Source: Purshia tridentata (Eukaryota; Streptophyta; Magnoliopsida; Rosales; Rosaceae). Taken from it: DNA of 64,000 nucleotides. The position numbers and the translations under genes were made by a program. Below are positions 48,121 to 59,852 of the stretch, piece by piece (the stretch's first letter is position 1; each line of letters starts with the position of its first letter). A model generated the notes under the pieces. The model worked only from the letters and a program-made list of their open reading frames with translations, had not been told where the DNA came from and searched no databases. The DNA is taken from contig QANT01005201.1 of assembly GCA_003254885.1 (NCBI GenBank), positions 1 to 64,000 on the forward strand, read 5' to 3'.

Positions 48121-50859
48121 ATGAACGTGAGCCGCCCATCGGTCCACCCGGTGGAGGCCCCACCCATGACCGACCCGGCGGCCCAGGACGCCCTCCGAGT
48201 GAGGATGAAGGACGTCCAAGGCATGCCCGGCACGCCAGGTAGCCTCGCCCTCCGTCTCTGCCAGCTCGTCTTCGCCTCCGTCTCGCTCTCCGTCATGGCC
48301 ACCACCAACGATTTCCCCTCAGTTACCGCCTTCTGGTAATGCTTGCTAGCTTCTATTGGGTGGGACCCACATGATGGTTTCACAATTTTTTTTGTATTTA
48401 TTGGTTTAAATTATTTTGTGTTTTGTTTTTTGCTGCTTCAGCTACCTTGTTGCTGCTGTTAGCTTGCAATGTGTGTGGAGCTTGTCACTGGCAATTGTTG
48501 ATGTGTATGCTCTTTCAGTGAGACGGAGTTTGCGCAACTGTAGGGTTGTCTGTTTCTTCACCATTGGAGATGGGGTAAGAATTAAGATAAAAAATCCAAA
48601 CCCATCTACTCTTCTTGCGTAGCTGCTGTAATGCAATGCTGATATATTCTTGTTGATTAGCTATTTAGGTTCCATTTGAAATTTAGCTCAAGTCTGCTAA
48701 ACTGGCTAGTAGAATGTGAGCTTCTTTTTTCACCAGAAATTTAGCCAACCATTATTCTATTGCCTGTTTGCCACTCAACCCTTTACAAATGCGACATTGA
48801 TCGATTTCCTTTCTGGGGTTTCCCCGATTTGGCGGAGGTCCTTTATCTCAGGGGATTCCTGTGGCTATCCAGTGAAGAAGTTGATTTCTGGTGTAATGTT
48901 TTATTTAATTTCTGTTGGGAACTTGGGAGATAGCATAACAGTGGTCTTTCCATCCATTTTATGCATTTTTTAATTAGTTGCTTTGTTAGTATGTGCTACA
49001 CCCAAATTATCAATATACCACTGTGTGGATAGTAGAATTTGCTACTTCAGAGATGCATGAAAATCCATTCTCAAAAAACCCATGGTGCGGTGACAAATTG
49101 TAAATAACTCAGCACACTGAAAATGCACAAGTAAAATATACACACAATATGCAAACTAAGACACTTATGCAGACACACTCACACCTTCACTGACTTCTCT
49201 ACTACATGGAGAATGAGAGCTCTGGTCTCTGTATGTAAAAAAAATGAAAGTCTGTTTTTCCAAGTTTAAGTGTGATTTCATTGGTAGAGAGGAGTGGCTG
49301 CAAGTCAAATGACAAGCATAAGCAGAATTATTGAGAAGGAGAGTGGCGGTGGTGACTGTTAACACTCCCCCTTACCACTGACTCTCTCAATTCTGCTCTA
49401 TTTGTCATATTGAGTTGCTCAGGTAGTTCTATGAACTTGGTCGTATTGAGTCCTTTTGTGAACAAGTCCATCCTTGTAACACCTTTCTCAAAACGAAATG
49501 ATAATGTACTTGTACATGGTTGGTCCATGTGTGATTACTGAAACTAAACAAACCACTGAGAGATCAAATTTGTTGTAGAGTGGCGTTGCATAGTCAATGA
49601 ACAGCATCAACCATGTACTTTCTTGCGATGCCATAGTTCCTGCTCTATATTTTGCTTTCGTAGTTGATGACGTTACTACTGGTTGTCTCTTACTACACCA
49701 GGACACTACTCTGTCCAAGACTGACTAAATATGTTTAGTAGTTGGTTGGCCCATGCCGTGACCCTCCATCATCAGCATCACAATAGCCAACTAGCTTGCT
49801 GTCTTTACCTTTTTTGTGCAATGATTTAAGGTTAGATTTGCCCAACCCTGTGCAACAGTAATAAAACCTTCATGTTTGGGTATCTAGCCTCTGGACAGTA
49901 ATTCTTCTCATTCTAGATTTTGCAATACTAGTGGTAGGATCTAATTCAGATATTTCTTGACATAGAAACACTACCTTGTTAAAATATCGGTTGGTCATCG
50001 TATCTCATTGAGTGATGGACAACAACTCATTATCCAAAAGTCGCCATCTTGTATTGTTTCTTTTAAGAAAAGTGTCACAGATTTGCTTAATGTTGCCTTA
50101 GGTGTTTCTATGAGCCTCTAATGTGCTCAAGTATCTTTTCTTTTATCGTTATCTTGATTGTGAACATTTTCTTTCCTCCTCTGATCTTTCATTTCTTCAA
50201 AGTGGTAGCATATTGTGGTCGTAGAGATATAACTCCATACATATTATTATGGTTGTTGAACCCATTAGTACCAATGACCACTTCTAGGTCCCCCGTTATG
50301 ATTCAGGCTAATTTCTCTTAATGCCAAACTTAATCTCAGACAAGTTTCACAGTCCCAGCCTGTGCACGACCACTTGAAGCATTGTGAGAAACTTATCCAT
50401 AACTGGCTCACTCTGGTACCACACGACCATTTCCTACATGTGACATTGACAGATGTCCCTTCTGGGTTTTGCCAAAATGTGTTGCCTTCATTTCTAATGG
50501 GAGATTGCTTAATATTGGTCTTTCATTCATTTTTTAATGACATATCTTTTACTATGTACTTGTGCAAATGTCCATTGTTTGGAAGTTGGAAAGTAGAACA
50601 TGGTGCTTCAGAAAGTCCATCCTGAGCTTACAAATATATGGGTGTTGTTTTCAATATTTTCATGCAGATCACATCCACTCTTACATTTGCTGCTGCATGT
50701 GCTTCTGCTGGAATTACTGTCCTCATTGCCAATGACCTTAACAAATGTGGTGTGAACCACTGCAAAAGATTTGAGACTGCGACAGCTATGGCTTACATCA
50801 GTTGGTTTGCTGTGTCACCATCCTTTCTTTTAAACTTTTGGTCACTGGCGTCCCGGTGA
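48121..50859 (+). CDS. CASPL5A: CASP-like membrane protein, subfamily 5A type
   Basis: Exons 48121-48335, 48442-48574 and 50668-50859 code 179 residues. The start [15 protein letters not shown] is typical of the 5A group. Four hydrophobic segments lie at about 43-62, 71-96, 117-138 and 155-178, as in the four-helix CASP/MARVEL fold. Casparian strip proteins build membrane scaffolds that guide local cell-wall deposition. Subfamily 5 proteins are broadly expressed relatives whose role is not established. Loop residues [24 protein letters not shown] and the end [12 protein letters not shown] are characteristic. All introns are GT-AG. Intron 2 is about 2.1 kb and contains a retrotransposon fossil on the opposite strand. 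The reading frame is intact. Confidence 0.93.
48770..50630 (+). repeat. Diverged direct repeat flanking the intronic copia fossil
   Basis: Intron sequence at about 48770-49060 is echoed at about 50400-50615. Shared phrases include 'acattgat/acattgac', 'cttctggg(g)tttt', 'ggtctttc-attcatttt' and 'agtagaa...cttcaga'. Identity is roughly 70-75 percent by eye. The fossil lies between the two copies. Confidence 0.5.
49080..50330 (-). mobile_element. Ty1/copia retrotransposon fossil in CASP-like intron 2
   Basis: On the minus strand the region at about 49560-49800 carries copia RNase H motifs ([10 protein letters not shown] and [11 protein letters not shown] with [12 protein letters not shown]). 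It is followed by a polypurine-like stretch and what looks like an LTR (about 49080-49364) starting TGTTAACA. Upstream parts are faint and no gag or second LTR is recognisable. It is a broken, old 3' fragment. The outer limits are approximate. Confidence 0.75.
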
Positions 50860-52352
50860 AACCCTGCAGGGGAGAATTCTTCAGTGAGCTGAGTCTCCTC
50901 ATGTTCACGATTTTTTGCCCCCTTTTAATGGCTGTGCTTTTACAGGATATTTCCCTCTTATTCTGTACATAGAAACATTTTTACAGAGTTTATTGAGGTA
51001 AAAATACATTTAGAATTATGAAATAATAACCTATAACTAGGAGATATGTATAATTTTGGATTTTGTTTCTATTATGAATCCTTTTCCTCATTGTGGTGTC
51101 ATGTGATTGTAGTGATACACTAGTAGAAAGTAATACAACATCATCTTTTACTTGAGTTTCATAACAAATCAAGATGCATCATCCAAATGATTTTTATGGG
51201 GGCGTCACTCTTTTCTCGTTACATTAGTTTTGTTGTTCCAAAAGGTTTTTCCCATTGGTTTTAAAGGTCATAGAAGCTATAATCTCTCACTCATGAGATA
51301 CAAATGCTATCTGCGTGAGCCATTCATTTGAAAGCAGCTTTAGAAATTGCTGCGGTCCAATCGTATAGGTGCCAAATAGAGATTCCCGAGTACTTTATGT
51401 TGCTGCATATGCTTTGTAGATCAACTTTAGTTAAAGGGTGATGCAGATTATGATGTGATCAGTTATAGCTTCTCGGCTGGTGTTGAAAAATGATAAAATG
51501 GTTGGAATTTTTTTCAGTTTTGGTGAGGGTTGACATGCAACAGGTGTGAAAGAAGACAAGTCGGCAAAATACAACCAGTAGCTTTTGCTTTAAATGATAA
51601 AATAATCATAACTCACGGATTACATGTTCTTCTGTTTTGCTGCTCTGTATGTACTTTGACCTGAAAAGCGTGAAACTAAGTTTCCCTAGGTCATGGAAGG
51701 CGTTTCTTAGGTCAAGACCCACATGATTCTGATTTTCCCTGAAATTGGTAATGGTGCAAAGTGCAAACCTTGACCAAAAAAAATTGTAATATTTCAAATT
51801 GTAATTTTCGAGTTCAGAGTTAAAGCTAATATCTAAGAAATGAACTAATCCATATATAAAAGCGATATTTTCAGTAATTTTTCTTATTTTGGGTAAACAT
51901 AAAATAGTTTTTGTAGTTTTCTAAGAATTTATTTATTTTGTATTTTATGTGTGGTGGTAGTCATATATGGTAAGTAGTTACAGTGTTAGATATGTACAAC
52001 TCCCTCATTTGGTAAATGTTTTACTCTGTTATTAGATTATATGTAATGTTACGGTCACATATAATAATAAATGATGATTATAAGGGTGAGTTTGATGGGG
52101 CTCATCTCACGAGATTAACGTTTGAAAGCATAAAGGAGAAGAGAGATGGCGAGCAAGAGATAACGGTATTTTTCGTCTTCCCATTTTGTATTGTCTGCGT
52201 AGAAGAGCCAAGACAGTCGGTAACGGCTATAGGCTTTCTTATGCCATTAACCTGCTCCTTGAGGACCTTCACCATCACTATATATATGTTCCACCCTTTC
52301 CTCTAATCTTTAACAATTTGTACCAAAGAGAGAAGGACTTGAGGGTTGGAAT
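50860..52352. other. 3' flank of the CASP-like gene and promoter of the next gene
   Basis: No coding gene recognised. The 3' UTR of the CASP-like gene probably fills the first 150-200 bases. A GA-rich short frame near 52146 (atggcgagcaagagataa) could be an upstream ORF of the following small gene. Confidence 0.5.
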
Positions 52353-53081
52353 ATGTCTAATAAGGAAGTTGAGGAGGAAAGAAAGCTATACCAGTGTGCA
52401 AGGAACTATGAAAAAATTGTAAAACAGGTATTATGCAATGTGTACCTCAACCAACTAGATTTATTTTTCCCTTTTATTAATCATGATTTCATATGCATTT
52501 TACCATGTTTATTAAATGGGGGGCTCATCAAACGATATGGTGACATATCGTTCAACAGAGAGAGAGAGAGAGAGAGTGGGATTTGGGTTTTTTTGTTTTT
52601 CCATGTTCGTTTTCTAGTTTTTATTTTCTTTTATTAAGGGTAAAATAGGTAGTTTCACAAGAAAAAAGTTGCGAGTGAGTGTATTGAGCAATTGGAATGA
52701 TATGAATAGAAGCACTCTTTAGTTTTTTATGGTACATAACTATGGGGATGAATTTCTGTTCTTGCAGTATGATGAGCTGATTGAGATGATGGACACCAGG
52801 ACCAGACTGCCTAAACGACGAAGGGTATCTTCCTAAAGATCCCTGAACTAATTCCCAGTCATCTTTAAATATTACTTATGTGCATGCCAATGCAAATATG
52901 CAATTCATTTACGTTTATTCTTTTGGTTCATGCATGACAGAGTTCTACAGCTGCTCCTGCACCCCCAACTGAACATGAAGACAATGAAGTATTTGTACAG
53001 ACAATAACAAGATTTCTCAATGACCTGAAGACCAACCCTGCAGAAACTGACTGCTCCACAACCACCAGAGATGGGGATTAG
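52353..53081 (+). CDS. Small unrecognised three-exon protein (90 residues)
   Basis: Exons 52353-52427, 52768-52824 and 52941-53081 join in frame to give 90 residues: MSNKEVEEERKLYQCARNYE, then IVKQYDELIEMMDTRTRLPK, a basic patch RRR, a Ser/Ala/Pro linker and a final helix EVFVQTITRFLNDLK. All three junctions are GT-AG in phase 0. The N-terminal half is highly charged and likely helical or coiled-coil; there is no signal peptide or membrane segment. I do not recognise the family. The KRRR run could be a nuclear signal, but that is a guess. Extra exons upstream cannot be excluded. The gene faces the next one tail to tail. Confidence 0.65.
52557..52576 (+). repeat. (GA)n run in intron 1 of the small gene
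   Basis: A short purine dinucleotide run of about ten units. Confidence 0.85.
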
Positions 53082-54086
53082 TTCTGCTTAACAAGTTCAA
53101 AAAAGAATGGCACTAAGATGTGGCCCTCACTACCATATAGGAGAGTAAGATCTAGCTAGTAATTGATATATGTAGGTTTATCAATGTCAACAGAAATATA
53201 ATACCATCTATGAACTGTCTCAGCATGGTTAGCATATAATAATACCATTCATCTCTGGAAGTGCATTACAGTTTTTCCCAGAAGAAACTCTGTCTACAGT
53301 ATTGTTCTTGTCTTTTCTACAAAATATGACTTAACCCAAAAAAAAAAAAACAATTCATGCGTGCATAAAAGCTTGATAATTTCCACACAGGCGCAGACAT
53401 GTACTGTCCAGCAGTACAGCAACCATGTCCTAAGAGAGGAAAGTAAACTAGCAACCATATGCATTATAGCAGAAGCTAAACACTACTAAGAAATGGATAA
53501 TATATTTTGGTCAATAAAATTGTAAACTTTCAGAGTTCAAAAGATTTTCCCAGGTCTGGAAAATATGGTGAAACATTGAAGAAGAAGCCATGTACGACAC
53601 CCAATATTAGTATATACCAAGAAGAATAGAAAGAAAATACATTTGACTTAAAACAATATGAGCCACAGACAATCAGAATCCAAAACTTCACATCTTTCAA
53701 TTACATGAATTACTGGCTCTAAAATTCATGAAAATCAGGAAAAGTCCAGCAACGTTGAGCGTTTTGCATTTGTTCCTAAGCATGAAGAAAATGGTGGTGG
53801 AGAAAAACATTGTATATTCCTAGGAGAACAAGGTAGCCATTTTATGAGAGCCTCACAGTTTCCTGGAAAGCAGCAGAGTTAAGAGTTGTAAGGGGGAACG
53901 TGCATCTCATATATACATTCAAAAGTGCCTCTCTCATGGTTAAGTAACCACTGGAAGCTACAAGCTGACAAAGTGCAGATTGTGCTCATGAAATTAGTTT
54001 CTTGGATAAGAGCATATTGACTGGACAATAATGAAAAATGAGTTAAATTTGGTTGTGATGAAATTTTGGACCCTTGATCAGATAAC
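53082..54086. other. Convergent intergenic region
   Basis: It holds the 3' ends of the small gene (+) and the membrane coiled-coil gene (-). No other gene is seen; there is an A-run near 53337-53351. Confidence 0.6.
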
Positions 54087-56154
54087 CTATTGTAAACGGC
54101 ACTTCAGCTTCTCAGTCTCAATCTCTTGTTTCAAGGCTTCCACCCGTTCAAGCAAGGCCATATTTTCCTGGAATTGCAGGAGTTGTAAGAAAAAGAACGA
54201 GACTCAAACGTAAAGGAACTTTTAAACAACCTGGCACCATTTTCTTTCAAAACCAGTGGGAGATCAAAAAAAGAAAAAGAAAAAAAAGAGAGACAAAAGT
54301 TTGATGTAACATCAAAGCGTGCAGTGAATGAAGTTTTTGGGTGCATAACTTAAGTTGATTGTAGCAAAATGGTATTTGATAATAAGAGCAAGCCAATTGC
54401 AGCATGGTTTACACTGAGCTCCCTAATCCAGGTTTACCAAGAGCCGAATGAAGTGAATGTACATTGAAAAAGTAAAAATGTGAGAGGAAAAGGAAGTTAT
54501 GGGACATCATGAGAATATTTATATTAAAGAGTCGCGTATTGTAAATTGGAGAAAAAAGATCACCTTTTGTAGCATCACCAATTTCTGGTTGATGCTAGCA
54601 GCATTCCCATCCTCCTCAAAAGACTCATTTATCTGTCAAGAAGACATGCTTAATCAGTCCACAAAGGGGTGACAGGCACAGAACAGACCTCTAATCTACC
54701 ATGAGGATGGAGGGAAAGACAAAGTATCCACATTCTGTGCATGTCTATTGTTGCTTATAAGAATAGGCTATATTGAATGCCAAAACAGATATATGGCCCT
54801 CAACCATTCTAACTGCTAAAACCCCTGGTATTATAACTTGAGCCATATGATGGCTATGAAGGCATCCGCTTTACCACCCTTTAGTGCATAATTTACACAC
54901 AAATGTTTGAAGCAATCATTTGACTGGTGGCCAAGCCAGGAATGAGCTTAAAAATTATTAGTATTGGCAAACTAATACTATATGAATATTATATGAAAGC
55001 CAACTACAAGCCAAACCAGCAGTTTTAGCACAGGAAACCAATTAAAAGGAAAAGGTTAATGATTTACTTGACAAGATCATGTTGTTAGACTGATGCATTA
55101 CTTAACAAGTTATTAAACTCAATGATGCCCTTCCAAAAATTGGCCCCAGATGCGCTTCTACAATTTTTGACAAAAAAATTGTAATATATTTTGGTTTTTC
55201 CAAGTGGTTTCAATCATTGTTGGGGTTGGGGCACATATCATTTTCAAAGACTAAATCTTACTCCAACATCCTTAGGAATCTACGCATGCAAAGTCACGCT
55301 CTTAAGTTCATATGGGAATTGATTTGCCACACTAAGTATACATTGGCTACGATGAGATTAGTGTAAAACAACGATAACATGCAGTCAATACTACACACAG
55401 AAATGAAGCGCTAATTGTTGAACAAATAGAAGGAAATCGGAGCACCCAAAACTAATTGGCAATAGGTGGAGAGCCCAACTCCTTATAAGTGACTATGCAA
55501 GGTTATAATTTTCCAACAAGGACAACACTCCACATTCTCACACAAATTAGGAAAGAAAGAGTTTTAAAAGGGAGAAAGTAAATATGGTGCGGACCTGTTT
55601 GAGTTCGTTCATACACTTGGTGGCCCTTTTTGCTTCATTATCGTATTTGAGCCTCCACTCAGCAGATTCATCCATTGCTTCCCGATTAGCAAGGTCGAAC
55701 TGTCGTCTACAAGATTTTGAGAGAACAAATATATAATTCAGTAACAAACAATATGTAACATTATAAAGTACAAACTGTAAACATATGACCCAATCTAGAA
55801 AGTTAGGATTGATCATCAATTAGCCAAAGAAACAGAAGAGGGTCTTTGTCTTTTCCCACAACTGATATCAGTTGTACCATCAATTACTATAAAGTCTATA
55901 ATGAAAAGTAACGTAAACACTTGAGCTTAATTTTAGCATTCATTCATTCACAGATTCCTCAAAATTATGAACTCATTAAACAAATTTGAAGTAACAAGAG
56001 AAAAGATGGGAAGCAAAGCAAACCTTAAGAGCTCGGCGTCATCAGAAGAAATGTTATAATCGATGGTCCAAAGCCTCAAATACACAGCAACCCCTAAAAA
56101 CATCGCCACCACCAACCCCACCAATATTTTCTTGTTCCCTCCACCACCCCCCAT
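54087..56154 (-). CDS. Small membrane-anchored coiled-coil protein (130 residues)
   Basis: Minus-strand exons 56154-56024, 55706-55595, 54632-54564 and 54167-54087 join in frame. The ATG at 56154 gives MGGGGGNKK; a slightly longer frame would need a TTG start. A single hydrophobic segment, ILVGLVVAMFLGVAVYLRLW (about 10-29), is followed by a long charged helical region: SSDDAELLRRQFDLANREAM, EWRLKYDNEAKRATKCMNEL, then FEEDGNAASINQKLVMLQKE and LLERVEALKQEIETEKLKC. The heptad-like spacing suggests a coiled coil. A short N-terminal tail with one segment predicts a type II or tail-out membrane protein. I believe this is a conserved plant protein of unknown function, but I cannot name it. No stop or shift disrupts it. 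Confidence 0.82.
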
Positions 56155-56310
56155 TCTCAATCTCTCTCACTCAGTCTTACTCAAGTTTCTGTCTCAGCAA
56201 AGAGTCTCACACCGTCACGCGGGTAAGAACCTGGGCCTCAACTACTCGGACATGGCCCAGCAACGTCATTGGGACAGTGGTCTCAACTGGACTATGGGCC
56301 ATGATCAAAT
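56155..56310 (-). promoter_or_regulatory. Promoter of the membrane coiled-coil gene with three TGGGCC motifs
   Basis: TGGGCC occurs at 56232-56237 and 56295-56300, and GGCCCA at 56254-56259. This is the tight site II-like clustering seen in growth-linked and mitochondrial or ribosomal genes. Confidence 0.5.
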
Positions 56311-59300
56311 ACCATTTATTTGTTATTAAGTTCTTTATTCCCTACTACCAAACATTTAAAAATCTTAATCATAAATATAATCAATAATATAATTAAATTG
56401 GACAATTTGTACGCTTTAAGTGTGTTTGTCAATGTAAATTAGACCGTCAAGCGCTCTGCAGTTAAATTTGTAATTGATTTTTTCTTAACTTTCTATTAAA
56501 TTTTAATATGTGTGTGGTTGATTAAGTTTTTTATAGTATGTTTGAAGAAATTTATTGATTGAAGATTCAATATTAGGATTTTATTGTGAATGTATAATGT
56601 AGCTGCAATGTTTACTTAAAAATATATATAGCTGCAATGTTGAAACTTATGCAAATGTATGAATGTTATCAATAATATTATTCTTATCGTATTTATTATA
56701 CTATCTTATATGTTATTATTTCATTGGATAAGATTTTTATTTTCTTTTAAAGTTTTTATTTTTATTAGTATTCAATGCATGAATATTATGTAGATTACCA
56801 CACAAGGTACTATAAAATGATGATACAAAAATATAATAAGTGTAGCATTGTTGGAAGATTACGTGAATAGACCCTGATGGTGATAGGGATAGGTGTAAGA
56901 TAAGAGGAATAATGGCCTGACAGCTGAAGCCTTAAAGCATCTAATTCTCATTTTTTATAAGGCATTATTCTAAGGGCCCAATAATTTGGAAACCCACTAG
57001 ACAAGGCCCACATATCCTGCTCACATTCATTGAGTGAGTTTTGTGTCAATCTCATCACCCACATTCCATAAATTTCCATTCATGCATTGCAGTCACATCA
57101 AAGTATCTAACTCATAACAAGCCTTTCTTTTCTTCAGCTCTATATCCAACCCAACCTGACGACAATAGCATATACCAAATATTACTAAACAATAAACATA
57201 TCAATTATTTAATTTTCTGATTTTTTAGATCTCAACCGACATTGTAGTATTTTACATTTAAAATGAAATTTGATCATTGGTTCATAATAAGATTCATTTT
57301 GCACTTTATTTACTTACAGCAAATAAGAAACAATTATATTAAGCAAAAAAAAATTATTACTTATAGAGATACATACATATGAAAAAGGAGGATTAGTCAT
57401 ACGAATGAAGAAATCGCGCCGAGCTCTAAAATAGTAAAATTTATAGTTCTCCTTATATATTTATATCATGTTAAACTCATATTAAAAACCCAATTTTTAT
57501 AATTTGATTCACTACCATGGTGATGGACATGAAAGTTTTACTCCAACCTAACTCAAAACTCCTTTCTCTTTTGGATGGTTTTAGCAATTCTAACACACAT
57601 CGTGAAAAGTGAAAAGAAAATTCCAGAGGCATTTTGCATGTCATTGTTTTATGATCCTTTTGACGCAACCCTAATTAGTGGGAAGGTAACAAAACTGAAA
57701 TGGAAATTGGAAGCAAAAACAGTGTGAGCAAAATCAAGGAGCGCCCCTGGTTTTTGGTAATTTAGTACTTAATTATAACCTATACATTAATGGCAGCTCG
57801 TTGGATTGGATAACCCATTATTAAATTAATCTTATTGCATTTTAATTTTGGGCTAAGGAGATGCCTAGTAGTAGTTGGTCAATGATGAATTTGAAGAAGC
57901 TATGCTTCTCCTTTTTTCAATTTATATTTTTCTATTTAATATTGGCTGTACATACATACTATGATTTAGGGGAGTTCTAGAAAGGTTGACATTTCACAGA
58001 ATGGTGAACCTATTAATATGTGCAGCTGAGGATTTTGGCATATTCTGATGCCATGGAAATGAATAAGTAATAGGAAATACAGAATATAAAAATACATAAT
58101 CATATATTAACTCCATAAATTTCAAACCTAAAATGAACACTAGAATTCTTATATGTTGATTTTGATAAAGCTACCCTTGTCCAAATCCAATGAATAGTAA
58201 AACCGTGTCATAAGTCATTGAATACTTATTTATTGGTCTAATTTATTAAATAATTTTTGTGAAGTCATTGAATATAATTACATACATGTTGACAATGCGA
58301 TGAGTGAGGACGACCCAAAAAAGCTCCAAGTATGTTTTTAAAGACACTTTTTGAGACCATTTTGGGCATGCAATATTAATTAAGTAGTATTTTACAACAT
58401 GACCCACTACGAAATCAAATACAAAGTACTTGTTTTCTTGGAATACCAAGTAGTAGGAGGCATAATTTTGCTTCAAGGTTTTTTCTGGTTGGTCTGTAGC
58501 TTTTGTACCTACCAGCCTACCAACCATTAACTAAGCTTCATTTTCATTTTTATTTTTATTTTGCATTGCATTTTTTCATTACTCATATATAAATCTATTT
58601 TAACATCATTTACTTGGAATTATGATACATATTAAAATAACCCGGGGTTGGTGACTGAGTCGAACATTACTCTTGCAAGCTTTTTTTTTTTTTTTTTTTT
58701 TTTTTNNNNNNNNNNNNNNNNNNNNNNNNNNTTTTTTTTTTTCCGAAGCAGACATTCAAACTTGGGTTGGGACCTATTTGTGTCTGTTTCTCTTTTGTCT
58801 TTCTGGCTTAATGAAGTTCATCCTCGACAAAAAATTGCAACAAAGTGATAGAATTCAATATAATATTACAAGCAATATCCAATAACAAAAAAACATATAG
58901 TAATAATTATTTATTATTATATATTATTGTCATTATTATCATAATATGACAACCTGGAGAAGAAGAAGAATAAAGAAAGACAACAGAAATGCCATCATCT
59001 GAAGACTGAAAACCAAAACGCTTATCCCCATTATAAGATTTCTGTCTAAAAACTCAAAGTTAGAATTTTACATGCACATCTATCATCAGGTCCTCTCATA
59101 AAACTCAGGCACCCAAAACAAAAATAAAAAAACCCCGAACCAAAAATAAAAATAAAAATCAATGACTAAGATCAAAGCCCCGTTAGTCAGTCCTAAATGA
59201 ACATATTTCAACGGCCCAGATCATGTAGAATAATATCAGACAGCCATTAATTAATAATGACCTATTAATTTGGCCTACCAAAATTTTCCCAGTAAGTCTC

Positions 59301-59351
59301 TGTTTTTTTTTTTTTGGCCTTACTCTAATGGATGCTCTGTTTTATTCTCTG
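56311..59351. other. Gene-free AT-rich region with an assembly gap
   Basis: No recognisable gene on either strand. A 26-base N gap lies at 58706-58731 inside a long T-run. The flanks of the T-run show no retroposon features I can define. Confidence 0.55.
58706..58731. other. Assembly gap (26 N)
   Basis: The gap is flanked on both sides by T homopolymers, so the real length of the tract is unknown. Confidence 0.98.
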
Positions 59352-59852
59352 TCAATCTTCGAACCCAACTTTCTTCCAAATCGCATTTCTCACTCGGCGC
59401 AAGTCCCTCCCTTTCAGAGTCCTCCCGATCCCTTCGTGAACCGAAAGCGATGCCCCTCTGGTTCTAGCCAAATACACATGAGGAGGGACCCTTTCGTCTT
59501 CGTCTTCATCGCCATCGTCGTCTTCGTCGAAATCATCATCGCTGTCTCTCTTCATATGCTCTTTGTACCCCTCTTTCAGAATCTTTGACCAGTCCGGAAT
59601 GTTGACCGGCAACGAAGCAGAGGTGGCGGTGGTCTTATCGGACGCCGCGATGTTCACCATCACCATCTTTCTGACCCCCATTTTCTTCGGCTCTCTGAAA
59701 CTAGGGATCGTCTTCGTCTCCGCCTCTGCAACTGGGTTTGATGAGTTCCACATGTCAGCCTCGTCGAATTCGAACATTCCGTGATCGGACCCAACTAGGT
59801 TTGGTGATGGGGCTGGGAATATGTAACTGGGTTTGGACTTCCTTGACGCCAT
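59352..59852 (-). CDS. Senescence regulator S40-type protein (DUF584)
   Basis: A single-exon frame of 166 residues starts [18 protein letters not shown]. The S40/DUF584 hallmarks are present: [11 protein letters not shown] near residue 27, [10 protein letters not shown] in the middle, and the C-terminal block [36 protein letters not shown]. Between them is a very acidic run (about 104-120, nearly all Asp/Glu). S40 proteins are plant-specific, often nuclear, and tied to leaf senescence and stress; their biochemical role is not known. The coding region is GC-rich and intronless, as usual for the family. It appears complete. Confidence 0.93.
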   Translation of the reverse strand: MASRKSKPSYIFPAPSPNLVGSDHGMFEFDEADMWNSSNPVAEAETKTIPSFREPKKMGVRKMVMVNIAASDKTTATSASLPVNIPDWSKILKEGYKEHMKRDSDDDFDEDDDGDEDEDERVPPHVYLARTRGASLSVHEGIGRTLKGRDLRRVRNAIWKKVGFED

